Positions 18,963 through 27,745 of a DNA stretch of 64,000 nucleotides are shown here, piece after piece. The first letter of the stretch is position 1; each line of letters opens with the position of its first letter. Position numbers and translations under genes: made by a program. The notes below the pieces were generated by a model. The model was not told the DNA's origin. It was given only the letters and a program-made list of their open reading frames with translations, and made no database searches. This stretch comes from JASHPR01 sp963778075 (GTDB lineage Bacteria; Actinomycetota; Actinomycetes; Streptosporangiales; Streptosporangiaceae). The DNA is taken from contig CAVZTJ010000012.1 in NCBI GenBank assembly GCA_963778075.1, positions 124,001 to 188,000 of the forward strand. The letters are read 5' to 3'.

Positions 18963-19274
18963 TCAGCCGTGCAGGCTGAAGCCGCCATGCGCGATGCTCA
19001 GGCCGGCCCCGACAAAAGCGGCGATCATGCCGGCCATGATGAGCACCCGCTGCTCCCTGGTGTTGGAGACCAGCTGCGCGTACAGGCCGATCACGAATGT
19101 CAGGAGGCCGATCAGCGTGGCGGCGAAGTGAACGCGCACGATGAACCCGATCGCGAACGCCAGGAGCCCGGCCAGGAAGACGGAGATCGTGAGCATGTTC
19201 TCCATCGGGTGGCGCTGGCCGTCGCTGTTCAGCGTCAAGCGAGCGTGAGACTGAGTCTTGGTGGCCTCGTCCAT
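18963..19274 (-). CDS. Small four-helix membrane protein
   Basis: A 103-residue protein of unknown function. A polar N-terminus of about 25 residues is followed by four closely spaced hydrophobic helices (MLTISVFLAGLLAFAIGFIV onward to the C-terminus). I chose the ATG at 19274; the frame is open to 19313. Similar small membrane proteins are common in actinomycetes, but I do not recognise a named family. It lies between endonuclease IV and the rpsF operon, on the opposite strand to the latter. Confidence 0.65.
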   Translation of the reverse strand: MDEATKTQSHARLTLNSDGQRHPMENMLTISVFLAGLLAFAIGFIVRVHFAATLIGLLTFVIGLYAQLVSNTREQRVLIMAGMIAAFVGAGLSIAHGGFSLHG

Positions 19275-19591
19275 GGCGCTGACCCCCTGCGGCTCGGGTC
19301 TTGTCGACTTCATTTTGTTCCCGCACCGGGCGAAGCGGAATCACAACGCCGCGGAATGACGGCGATCAGCCTAGCGGACGGCGATTCCGGCGCTGCGCCG
19401 CGTTCCGGATTCTCGCCGGGGTGGTCATCGGGTGCGGCGTTGGGCCGGTGCGCCACGGCAACCCCGGCAGATCCGGCGTTGCCTGCTGGTAAGCTGGCTC
19501 GGCCGCGCTGGGCCACCGCTGGTGGCGCGCGGCGCCCTCCTGTCACGGAGAGACCGTGACCGCGTCAGTCCAGAGGAGGCAGGGTAAGTGC
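19275..19591. other. Intergenic region upstream of rpsF
   Basis: About 317 bases without a convincing gene. It must hold the promoter and leader of the rpsF-ssb-rpsR-rplI operon and the start region of the divergent membrane protein gene. An AGGAGG lies at 19573-19578 ahead of rpsF. I could not identify the S6:S18-binding leader structure with confidence. Confidence 0.5.
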
Positions 19592-19882
19592 ATGCGTAAC
19601 TACGAGATGATGGTGATTCTCGACCCCGCGCTCGAGGAGCGTACCGTCCAGCCGTCGCTCGAACAGTTCCTCAACGTCGTGACCACCGCTGGCGGCACCG
19701 TGGACAAGGTAGATGTCTGGGGCAAGCGTCGGCTGTCGTACGAGATCGATAAAAAGTCAGAGGGCATCTATACCGTCATAGACATGACGGCAGAGCCGGA
19801 CACCGTCAAGGAACTCGACCGCCAGCTCAACCTGAACGAGGCGGTCCTGCGAACGAAGATCATCCGGCCAGACCACAGATGA
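19592..19882 (+). CDS. rpsF: 30S ribosomal protein S6
   Basis: A 96-residue ribosomal protein that pairs with S18 on the 30S platform. It begins MRNYEMMVILDP and contains WGKRRLSYEIDKKSEGIY, both typical of S6. The ATG at 19592 marks the family N-terminus; the open frame reaches upstream to 19556. AGGAGG lies 13 nt before the start. It is the first gene of the conserved operon with ssb, rpsR and rplI. Confidence 0.97.
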   Translation: MRNYEMMVILDPALEERTVQPSLEQFLNVVTTAGGTVDKVDVWGKRRLSYEIDKKSEGIYTVIDMTAEPDTVKELDRQLNLNEAVLRTKIIRPDHR

Positions 19883-19939
19883 CGGCGTCGGCAGGGCACG
19901 GCCCGAGCTGACACCACCCGAACGACCGGGAGGATCCCG

Positions 19940-20461
19940 ATGGCAGGCGACACGCAGATAACCATTGCCGGCAACCTCGTCGACGACCCCCAGCTCCGCT
20001 ACACCCCGACCGGCCAGGCCGTGGCAAACTTCAGGATCGCCTCCACGCCACGCTGGCAGGACCGGCAGAGCGGCGAGTGGAAGGATGGCGACTCCCTGTT
20101 CCTGTCGTGCAATGTCTGGCGGCAGGCGGCCGAGAACGTGGCCGAGTCACTGCAGCGCGGAATGCGGGTCATCGTGCAGGGCAGGCTGCGGCAGCGCTCG
20201 TACGAGACCAAGGAAGGCGAGAAGCGCACGGTCTACGAGATCGAGGTCGACGAGGTCGGCCCGTCGCTTCGCAACGCATCGGCCAAGGTCACCAAGTCGA
20301 CCCGGTCCACGGGCGGCGGCGGCTTCGGCGGCGGCCAGTCCGGGGGCGGCGGCCAGTCCGGGTATGGTGGAGGCGGCGGACGCCCGGCCGACGACCCGTG
20401 GGCATCATCCGATGTCGGCAGCGGCGGCGGCGACGGGTTCTCCGACGAGCCCCCCTTCTGA
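19940..20461 (+). CDS. ssb: Single-stranded DNA-binding protein
   Basis: A 173-residue SSB: an OB-fold (residues 1-110; GNLVDDPQLRYTPTGQAVANF, VIVQGRLRQRSYETKEG), a Gly/Gln/Ser-rich linker and the acidic partner-binding tail ending DEPPF. It coats single-stranded DNA during replication and repair. The start follows GGGAGG. It is the second gene of the rpsF operon; a hairpin array separates it from rpsR. Confidence 0.97.
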   Translation: MAGDTQITIAGNLVDDPQLRYTPTGQAVANFRIASTPRWQDRQSGEWKDGDSLFLSCNVWRQAAENVAESLQRGMRVIVQGRLRQRSYETKEGEKRTVYEIEVDEVGPSLRNASAKVTKSTRSTGGGGFGGGQSGGGGQSGYGGGGGRPADDPWASSDVGSGGGDGFSDEPPF

Positions 20462-20477
20462 CGAATTTCACTAACTA

Positions 20478-20574
20478 CCCCCGCCCTCGGGCGGGGGCCA
20501 GACCATCCCCGCCGAGGGCGGGGCCAGACCATCCCCGCCCTCGGACGGGGGCGACCATCCCCGCCTGGGCGGGG
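20478..20574 (+). repeat. Four G+C-rich hairpins between ssb and rpsR
   Basis: Four successive inverted repeats at 20478-20497 (9-bp stem), 20507-20523 (7 bp), 20533-20550 (imperfect, 8 bp) and 20559-20574 (7 bp). The stems are variations of CCCCGCC/GGCGGGG, joined by ACCAT spacers, giving unit spacings of 29, 26 and 26 bp. They fill the gap between the ssb stop and the rpsR ribosome binding site. They could reduce readthrough, protect ssb mRNA, or be an expanded repeat. Confidence 0.85.
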
Positions 20575-20594
20575 CTCTGCTGAGGAGCACCACG

Positions 20595-20831
20595 ATGGCC
20601 AAGCCACCTATTCGCAAGCCCAAAAAGAAAGTCTGCCTGTTCTGCCAGGAGAAGATCGCCCACGTGGACTACAAGGACACGGGGCTGCTGCGGAAGTTCA
20701 TCTCTGACCGCGGCAAGATCCGGGCACGTCGGGTTTCCGGCAACTGCACGCAGCACCAGCGCGATGTCGCCACGGCGATCAAGAACGCGCGCGAGATGGC
20801 GCTGCTGCCGTACACGAGCACGGCCCGATAA
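20595..20831 (+). CDS. rpsR: 30S ribosomal protein S18, zinc-binding type
   Basis: A 78-residue S18 that binds next to S6 on the 30S subunit. The N-terminal CLFC and the later GNCTQHQ supply Cys and His ligands, so this is the zinc-binding (C+) paralogue form rather than the zinc-free form expressed under zinc starvation in actinomycetes. GAGGAG precedes the ATG. It lies in the rpsF operon after the hairpin array. Confidence 0.97.
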   Translation: MAKPPIRKPKKKVCLFCQEKIAHVDYKDTGLLRKFISDRGKIRARRVSGNCTQHQRDVATAIKNAREMALLPYTSTAR

Positions 20832-20852
20832 GGCCGAGGGAGGCTTGCACCG

Positions 20853-21314
20853 ATGAGCGGTACGCCGATGAAGCTCATCCTGACCCAGGAGGTCACCGGC
20901 CTGGGCACCCCCGGCGACGTGGTCGAGGTAGCGGGCGGCTACGGCCGCAACTACCTGGTGCCGCGCGGGCTCGCCATGCGCTGGACCCGCGGCGCGGAGA
21001 AGCAGATCGAGCTGATCCAGCGCGCCCGGTCCGCCAGGGAGATCAGGGGACTTGACGACGCGCGGGCCGCCGCCGAGCGGCTCGCGTCGCTGCAGGTGCG
21101 CCTGCAGACCCGCGCTGGCGGCGGCGGCAGGCTGTTCGGCTCCGTGTCGCCCTCTGACATCGCGGCCGCGGTCAAGGCCGCGGGCGGCCCCGAGCTGGAC
21201 CGCCGCCGGATCGAGATCAAGAACCCGATCAAGACCGTCGGCGCGCACCAGGTGACGGTCAAGCTGCACCCCGAGGTGACCGCCACCATGGACGTGGAGG
21301 TCGTCGGCGCTTAG
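20853..21314 (+). CDS. rplI: 50S ribosomal protein L9
   Basis: A 153-residue L9 with the N-terminal RNA-binding domain (MKLILTQEVTGLGTPGDVVEVAGGYGRNYLVPRGLA), a connecting helix, and a C-terminal domain (GSVSPSDIAAAV, DRRRIEI). ATG 20853 follows GAGGGAGG; the internal ATG at 20868 would match the shortest L9 forms. It is the last gene of the operon. Its stop codon lies in the first copy of a 24-bp tandem duplication shared with the convergent DUF445 gene. Confidence 0.97.
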   Translation: MSGTPMKLILTQEVTGLGTPGDVVEVAGGYGRNYLVPRGLAMRWTRGAEKQIELIQRARSAREIRGLDDARAAAERLASLQVRLQTRAGGGGRLFGSVSPSDIAAAVKAAGGPELDRRRIEIKNPIKTVGAHQVTVKLHPEVTATMDVEVVGA

Positions 21315-21358
21315 GCCAGGGCCAGGCTGATGGCTTAGGCCAGGGCCAGGCTGATGGC
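21311..21358. repeat. 24-bp tandem duplication at convergent gene ends
   Basis: Positions 21311-21334 and 21335-21358 are identical. The left copy contains the rplI stop codon (TAG at 21312). The right copy encodes the last residues and stop of the minus-strand DUF445 gene. One unit is enough to end both genes. Confidence 0.95.
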
Positions 21359-22624
21359 GTGCAGCGCCAGGCCCACGCTGGCGCCCACCACGGTGCCGTT
21401 GATGCGGATGAACTGCAGGTCGCGGCCGAGCAGGAGTTCCAGCTGGCTTGACGTCTGTTCCGCGTCCCATCGCTCGATGGTTCCCGTGACCAGTCCGGCG
21501 AGTTCGTCGTGAAACCGGTCGGTGAGCGCCCTGGCTCCCGAGTCGAGCATGCGCAGCACGCCGTCGGAGAACCGGCGGTCTGATTCGAGCCGCCGGCCGG
21601 CTGCCACCAGCGCGGTGGCCAGCTGGCGACGCAGCTCGGACTCGGGATCGACCGCCTGAGCCCGGAGCGTGTCCTTCGCGTGCTTCCACAGCGACGAGGA
21701 CCAGTCCCGGAGCTCGGCGCTGCCTAGGACGTCGCGCTTGATGCGCTCGCCGCGCTCACGCAGCTCTGGCGACGTCTCGAGGCGGTCCGGGAGCCCGGCG
21801 AGCCACCCCTCGAACTGACGCCGGGTCTCGTCGTTCGGATTGGCTGCCATGGCCACCAGCCGAAGGCGCAGACGAGTGTACAGGCGGTCGAATACTCGTC
21901 GGTAAACCGCATCCGGCACCCATCGGGGTGCTTCACCCTCGAACAGCTCGCGAACCTCTGTGTAATGCTCGCCGAGGTAGCGATCGGCACCGGACACGAT
22001 GGCGTTGAACAGCCCGGCGTGATGCCCTTCCGCGATGACGACCCGCAGTGCCTTCCCGGCCAGCGGCGCCACTTCCACGGCGTCGACCACCCGGGTCAGT
22101 TCGTCGGTGAGGATCCGCTGGACGTCCTCATCCCGCAGCGTCTCGGCCACCGTGACCACCAGGTCGGCGGCGTGACCAGCGAAGACGGCGGCGTTGGACT
22201 GGTCGGCCAGCCAGGCAGCCAGGCGAGGAACAAGCCCAGCCGAGCGGATCCGCTCGCTGACAACATCAGCGTTGAGGAAGTTCTCCTGGACGAACTGGCC
22301 GAGAGTGGCGGCGAACTGATCCTTGCGCTCGACGATCAGCGCGGTGTGCGGTATCGGCAGGCCCAGGGGGCGGCGGAAGAGGGCCGTGACCGCGAACCAG
22401 TCCGCGACACCCCCAACCATGGCCGCCTCGGCTCCGGCCTGCACGTAGCCAACCGCCGTCCCATGGACACCGACAACGGTCACGGCCACGAACACAACGG
22501 TGGCCGCCGCGAGAAGAGCGGTGGCGCGCCGGCGTGCGGCGGCCAAGCGGCGTGCTCGCAGTTCCGGCGACTCACGTTCGAGCGCGGCCACCGGTGCAGC
22601 CGACGTCGTCGCGGCAGGTTCCAT
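21335..22624 (-). CDS. DUF445 family membrane protein
   Basis: A 429-residue protein of the DUF445/YjiN family, function unknown. An N-terminal transmembrane helix (ALLAAATVVFVAVTVVGVHG) is followed by the family signature GGVADWFAVTALFRRPLGLPIPHTALI, a long helical middle region and a C-terminal hydrophobic helix ending in SLALA. The ATG lacks a clear Shine-Dalgarno. Its 3' end abuts rplI through the tandem duplication. Confidence 0.9.
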   Translation of the reverse strand: MEPAATTSAAPVAALERESPELRARRLAAARRRATALLAAATVVFVAVTVVGVHGTAVGYVQAGAEAAMVGGVADWFAVTALFRRPLGLPIPHTALIVERKDQFAATLGQFVQENFLNADVVSERIRSAGLVPRLAAWLADQSNAAVFAGHAADLVVTVAETLRDEDVQRILTDELTRVVDAVEVAPLAGKALRVVIAEGHHAGLFNAIVSGADRYLGEHYTEVRELFEGEAPRWVPDAVYRRVFDRLYTRLRLRLVAMAANPNDETRRQFEGWLAGLPDRLETSPELRERGERIKRDVLGSAELRDWSSSLWKHAKDTLRAQAVDPESELRRQLATALVAAGRRLESDRRFSDGVLRMLDSGARALTDRFHDELAGLVTGTIERWDAEQTSSQLELLLGRDLQFIRINGTVVGASVGLALHAISLALA

Positions 22625-22748
22625 TGGCCCCAGTCTCGCAGGATCTGCGTGATCGCCCGTACCCCGGCCTTCTCACGCGGCGTGATCACCCGCAACTCGG
22701 CCTTCTCGCCGGGCGTGGTCGGCGGGCGCAGGCGTCGCCCGAAGGCGG

Positions 22749-23105
22749 TTATTCGGCAGCGGATAGGTAGCCGGGCAAGCGCTTCGCGAGTTCGGGATCG
22801 GCATCGGCGACCATTTCCCAGATCGCGGCCAGCCGGGCGATGTCACCGTCGTCCCGTCCGGCCCGGCCTTCCGCTCCGGGCGGACGTTCCGCTTCGGGCC
22901 GGCGCGGGGCTCCCGCCTGGTCTGCCGCTCCCGCCTGGTCTGCGGCTCCGGTGCGGCGCGCGCCTTCCTCCTGTACAGCACCGTCCTCGCTAGCAGCGGG
23001 AGCCGGCCCCCCGGTCGCCGCATGATCTGAGCTGGCCGAGCAGGCAGCAAGCTCGTCGATAGCCCGGCAGATGCGGCCGAGCTGTCCCCGGTTGATCGAA
23101 CACAT
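22749..23105 (-). CDS. Small hypothetical protein
   Basis: A 118-residue protein I do not recognise. The N-terminal part has three Cys residues (Cys2, Cys13, Cys22), the middle is low complexity with GAADQA repeats, and the C-terminal helix DIARLAAIWEMVADADPELA looks like a conserved module. Support for it being real: TAGCAT lies six bases before the ATG, the same leaderless pattern as at other genes here, and the C-terminus is compositionally unlike the rest. Confidence 0.55.
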   Translation of the reverse strand: MCSINRGQLGRICRAIDELAACSASSDHAATGGPAPAASEDGAVQEEGARRTGAADQAGAADQAGAPRRPEAERPPGAEGRAGRDDGDIARLAAIWEMVADADPELAKRLPGYLSAAE

Positions 23106-23227
23106 GCTCGAATGCTAGAGAAGCGGGCGAGTGCCCGCCCGGCAAACGCGTGCATCCCCAGGGCCCACGCCGAGCCGCCGCGGACCCCGGCTGAGCCCTG
23201 CTGACCCGAGCGCAGAGATTCCGAGCT

Positions 23228-23275
23228 ATCGATGTACCGATGGGCCGCATAGATCAAGCCCGTTGGTACATCGAT
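23228..23275. repeat. Long palindrome, copy A
   Basis: An 18-bp inverted repeat, ATCGATGTACCGATGGGC and its partner at 23258-23275, around a 12-nt loop. The two mismatches are both of the G-T type, so an RNA form would still pair. It is closely related to the palindrome at 47257-47298, which has the same loop length and a different loop sequence. Confidence 0.85.
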
Positions 23276-23357
23276 GCGCGCTGCGCGGGCTGGCCGGGGC
23301 CGCGCTCCGACCGGCTGCGGAGGACTGCGCATGTAACGTCGTACGTGAAATTCCTAA

Positions 23358-23537
23358 TGTGGATAACTTCCGACCATTGTGGACGACCTCCCGGGCCAGA
23401 AGTTTTTCCTGCGCACAACCCGTGGACGGCATAACCGCAGGCAGACGCGTTCTCGCGGTGAACTGAACTGCAATATCCACAGCGCCATCCCCATGCTGCG
23501 CACAGCGGCGGCGGCGTGTCTGCACAGGCTATCCACA
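23358..23537. promoter_or_regulatory. DnaA-box-like cluster upstream of dnaB
   Basis: TGTGGATAA at 23358-23366 is a perfect DnaA box on the minus strand. Near matches are TGTGGACGA at 23378-23386, ATATCCACA at 23473-23481 and CTATCCACA at 23529-23537, each one base from a 9-mer consensus (TTATCCACA or the actinobacterial TTGTCCACA). The region 23106-23669 otherwise holds the palindrome at 23228 and no convincing gene. It may let DnaA regulate dnaB, or titrate DnaA. Confidence 0.6.
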
Positions 23538-23669
23538 GGCCTGTGCACAGCATCGCTGGACGCCCACCAGCGCTGGCGCCAGACTGTCGGAGCCGTCAGA
23601 TACAACGGCTATGAATGGCCAGCGCGGGCAGCCGCGGGAATGCCTACCGCAATGGGGGAGGTGGCACCT

Positions 23670-26019
23670 GTGAGTGTGGCGGAGATCGCCCCGCGCGGCG
23701 AGGAATTCGAGCGGACACCACCGCACGATCTCGCCGCGGAGCAGTGCGTTCTTGGCGGCATGCTGATGTCCAAGGACGCGATCTCCGACGTGCTCGAGGT
23801 GATCCACCCTGGCGATCACTACCGGCCCGCGCACCAGCTCGTGCACGAGGTCATCCTCGACCTGTACAGCCGGGGCGAGCCGGCCGACGCGGTGACGGTC
23901 GCGAACGAGCTGACCAAACGCGGCGAGATCACCCGGGTGGGCGGGGCCCCGTACCTGCACACGCTCATCGCCTCAGTGCCCACCGCGGCGAACGCCGGCT
24001 ATTACGCCCGCATCGTGCGCGAGCGGGCGATCCTGCGCCGTCTGGTGGAGGCGGGCACCCGCATCGTCCAGCTCGGCTACTCGGGCGACGGGGATGCCGA
24101 CGAGATCGTCGACCGGGCCGAAGCCGAGGTCTACGGGGTGACCGCCCGGCGGATCAGCGAGGACTACCTGGCGCTGGCCGAGATCATGCCGGGCGCGCTC
24201 GACGAGATCGAGGCGATCGGCAGCCGCGGCGGCGCGCTGACCGGCGTGCCCACCGGATTCGCGGACCTCGACGCGCTAACCAACGGACTGCACCCGGGCC
24301 AGATGATCGTCATAGCTGCCAGACCCGCCCTCGGGAAGGCACTGGCCCTCGATACATCGCTGCCGACGCCGACCGGATGGACCACGATGGGCCAGGTAGC
24401 CGTCGGCGACCAGCTCGTGGGTGCAGACGGGAGGCCGGTCATCGTCGTCGCGGCCACCGAGGTCATGCACGGGCGGCCGTGTTACGAGGTGACGTTCTCT
24501 ACCAGCGAGGTGATCGTCGCCGACGGCCAGCATCAGTGGCTCACCTGGGACCGCCCCGCCCTCGGCCAGCGTGCGGGTAGCGAGGGCGAGGGGCCTGGCA
24601 CCAGTTCCGCCGCAGGGACCGGGACGGTGCTGACCACGGAGCAGATCGCGGCAACGGTTCCGGCGGTCCAGGGATGGTCGGCGGAGCCACGCCGTCCCGC
24701 GTGCGCGTCGTTCGATCTGCCCGAAGCCGACCTGCCGATCCTGCCGTACCCCTGGGCATCTGGCTGGGCGGTCCGTACACCGCGGCCGCGGGCACTCGGA
24801 TACCAATTAGCGGACCCCGAGGGTGGCGCATTGCCGCGGCGGCGCCCGGTATCGTGATTCGCGGGACGATGCGGCCAGGGGGCTGCTGGACCCGGGGCGA
24901 GGAAAAAGCGCATACCGCTGCTATTACGTGGGCGAGCGTCGAGGCGCGCGGCGAGCCCTGCTCGCCGGCATCCTCGATACCGACGGGACCGTGGCGACGA
25001 CGGGGCCGTCCAGTTGGCTGTCACACCCGATTGGCGTTCAAGACGTCCGGGAACTGGTTCTCAGCCTCGGTTACCGCTGTTCGATGCCGAAGAAGGGGAA
25101 GGGGCGTACTGCCGCGTCGGCGGCCCATTACCTCTCACGGTTCATGACCGAATGACAGGTGTTCCGCCTGAGCCGCAAGCAGCGGCTGCATAAGGAGCGG
25201 CTGCGGCACGACCCGCAGATGGCCCGCTGGCGCTATATCGTGGGCGTGCGCCGGGTGTCATCGCGCCCGGTGCGCTGCGTGCAGGTGGACAGCCCGGATC
25301 ACCTGTACCTCGCGGGCCGGCATGATCCCGACCCACAACTCGACGCTGGCCCTCGACCTGGCCAGGGCGGCCTCGGTCAAGGCGGGCCAGACCGCGGTGA
25401 TCTTCAGCCTGGAAATGAGCCGCAACGAGATCACGATGCGGCTGCTCTCTGCCGAGGCGCGGGTCCCGCTGCACTCCATGCGGACCGGCCAGATCGGAAG
25501 ACGACTGGACCAGGCTGGCCCGGCGGATGAGCGAGGTCGTGGACGCTCCGCTGTTCATCGACGACTCGCCGAACATGTCGATGATGGAGATCGGGCAAGT
25601 GCCGGCGGCTCAAGCAGCGGCACGACCTGCGCCTGGTGATCATCGACTACCTGCAGCTGATGAGCTCCCCGAAGCGGGTGGAGAACCGGCAGCAAGAGGT
25701 CTCCGACATGTCGCGCCAACTGAAGCTGCTCGCCAAGGAGCTCGACGTCCCCGTCGTGGCCGTGGCCCAGCTCAACCGCGGCCCCGAGCAGCGAACCGAC
25801 AAACGTCCACTTTTGGCCGATTTGCGTGAATCCGGATCCATAGAACAGGATGCGGATGTTGTCCTACTTTTGCGCCGAGAAGATGCGTATGAGCGCGAGT
25901 CGCCGCGGGCGGGAGAGGCCGACTTGATCGTGGCTAAACATCGCAATGGACCAACCGCCACAGTAACCGTGGCATTCCAAGGGCACTATAGTCGATTCAG
26001 CGACATGGCACGTCTATGA
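23670..26019 (+). pseudogene. dnaB: Replicative DNA helicase DnaB with intein, frameshifted as read
   Basis: The hexameric replication-fork helicase. GTG 23670 follows GGGAGGTGGCACCT. The N-terminal domain (PPHDLAAEQCVLGGML) and the start of the RecA-like domain are intact up to Walker A (ARPALGK), where an intein interrupts. The C-extein resumes at STLALDLARAAS and ends SRFSDMARL. As read, the gene needs about six frame corrections: near 24750, 24860-24950, 25155, 25320, 25497 and 25595. The last two lie in the extein: removing one G near 25497 restores EDDWTRLARRMSEV, and about two bases are missing near 25595 in what should read MMEIRAKCRRLKQRHD. DnaB is essential, so base-call errors or another dnaB copy are more likely than true loss. 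Confidence 0.9.
24339..25339 (+). mobile_element. LAGLIDADG intein in the DnaB Walker A motif (probable class 3)
   Basis: The intein begins at Ala (GCA 24339) after ARPALGK and ends MIPTHN before Ser, so it lacks the usual Cys or Ser at position 1. Splicing blocks visible: ALALDTSLPTPTGWT (A), VADGQHQWLT (B), RPVRCVQVDSPDHLYLAG (F) and IPTHN (G). A Trp in block B, Cys in block F and Thr in block G fit the WCT set of class 3 inteins. The homing endonuclease motif LLAGILDTDGT lies at about 24957-24990. It is about 333 residues if frames are corrected; as read it has about four frameshifts. Confidence 0.88.
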
Positions 26020-26253
26020 CGAAGTGTTTGGTTAATCATATGGCATTCGACGTTGTTACGAACGATGCGGCCTACTGGATCGGGTTCTTGTTCGCTGACG
26101 GTTCCGTCATCCAACAGCAGAAAGGTGCCCCAGTAGTGCAACTCAGGCTATCTGAGATCGACAGAGGCCAAGTTGAGAATTTCCGGCAATTCCTCGGTTC
26201 CACACATGCAATTACTACTAGTCCGCCAGGTGTAACTGGTCAGGTCTCGAGAG

Positions 26254-27745
26254 CTATTCGGTGTCAGGCGGTTTCGGGCAGCCATGGATGGCCCTCGGCG
26301 AGGGTGGTGAGGGCGAGAAGAAGTGGGTGCCATGCTTGGCGGCGGTGGCGAGGTAGCTGCGGATGGCGCAGAATTGCTGGGCTCCGGTGCGGGTTCGCAG
26401 GCATCCGGAGACTTTTTGCCGTAGCTTGATCATCCGGATGTCCCTCTCCGCGCCATTGTTGTCGGAGGGGCTCGCGGGTCGACGGTGAACCGCAGGTAGT
26501 CGTCCTGGCGGTCGAGCAGGCGCCGTGCCAGGGCGTTGTGCTTGCCCATCACCTTGCTCGCCCGGGTGTGGGTTGCCTCCACGCCCAGCAGTGCCCCGCT
26601 GCGGTAGCGGTGGACCGCGGCGGCGAGCGCGGCCGGGTCGATGCCGTCGAGGTTGGGGCCGTCGGGGTTGGGGCTGGCCGCAAGTGCGTCGTTGACCAGC
26701 TGGTTGAGCTCGCGCAGCGCGTCGGCGCTTTGCTGCGCCCAGCACCACTGGCCGGTCGGGGCGGTGTCGGTGACGGCCTGGAGCTCTCGCAGGGCGTGCG
26801 CGCAGCATAGCGGTGGGTGAGCGCTGTGTAGGTGTCATAGGGCGCCAGGCATCGTGCACGGCGACCCCGGTGAACGCGGGGAGCACCCCGGCGGCGTCCA
26901 TGCCCTTGGTGCCGCGCCGGTCGTGCACGGTGATCAGGCTGTACTTGCCGGTCGACGCCGAGTGCACCCAGCCAGCCGGCCCGCCACCCGCAGCCCGGTC
27001 TCGTCGAACCCTGCCACGTCCGCGGCGGCGAGTTGGTGCGCGGCCACTCCAGGAACCCGCCCAGCCCGTCGGCCGCACGGCTGGTCATCGCCGCGACGGT
27101 GCCTTGGAGACCGGGGTGCCGAACAGCTCGGCCAACGCCGCGGCGGTGCGCTCTTGGACAGGAACTGCCCGACGTAAAGGTAGACGATGATCGCGGTGAT
27201 CCGCGGGCCGTACTGGACTGGGCGGTCACCCCCTCGGGGCCTCGGCGCTGGTACGGTTCCGCACCCGCAGCGCCGCTTGATCAGCTGATGCTCGATCACT
27301 CGGACCTGATCGGCGGGATGTCGAAGACCTGCCGGCGTTCCGCCCAGGTACCGGCGCCCGCCAGATCGTCCCCGCACCCCCAGCAGCAGCCCGGCTCATG
27401 CCGCACCTCCCGGTCCGGCGCCGCCACCTGGGCTAAGGTCGAACCATGATGGCCGTCCTGCCCACCGGGCCGCGCCCGCTGCTGCGCAGCGACCCGGCGC
27501 CGGCTTGGCCAGCCCATCCCAGCTAGGAGGTTTCGAAGAGTTCTGCGGCGATTGCCCCAGCCGAGCCTCAAGCTCAGCGACCCGCACCCGCGCCCCTGCC
27601 GCTTTGCCCGCACCTCCGCCAGCTCCGCCCGCAGGGACACCACCAGCGCAGCCAGCACCTCATCCGGCGGCGGTTCCCGGTCGGCGGGCACACCGGACAC
27701 TACGACCGGCCAAGATCGCTTACCGCCCGCGCCCAGACCTCTCAC
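26254..27745 (-). pseudogene. IS66-family transposase (TnpC), frameshifted
   Basis: The IS66 DDE transposase read in several frames. N-terminus: VAELEARLGQSPQNSSKPPS. The zinc-finger part is visible as HEPGCCWGCGDDLAG, followed by QVFDIPPIRSE and QYGPRITAIIVYLYVGQFL. The catalytic region gives ADVAGFDETGLRVAG and GKYSLITVHDRRGTKGMDAAGV. The C-terminus is SDNNGAERDIRMIKLRQKVSGC. At least four frame changes are needed. The ATG at 27745 overlaps the stop of the upstream methyltransferase gene (ATGA). A decayed transposase inside an element with perfect ends is odd and may reflect base-call errors. Confidence 0.88.

Noticed and set aside
20478..20574. A CRISPR-like array between ssb and rpsR
   Set aside because: The units are self-complementary, without distinct spacers of 30 bp or more, and no cas gene is present.
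23330..23560. The replication origin oriC
   Set aside because: There is a DnaA-box-like cluster, but dnaA and dnaN do not flank it and box number is too low; the synteny places oriC to the left of the window.
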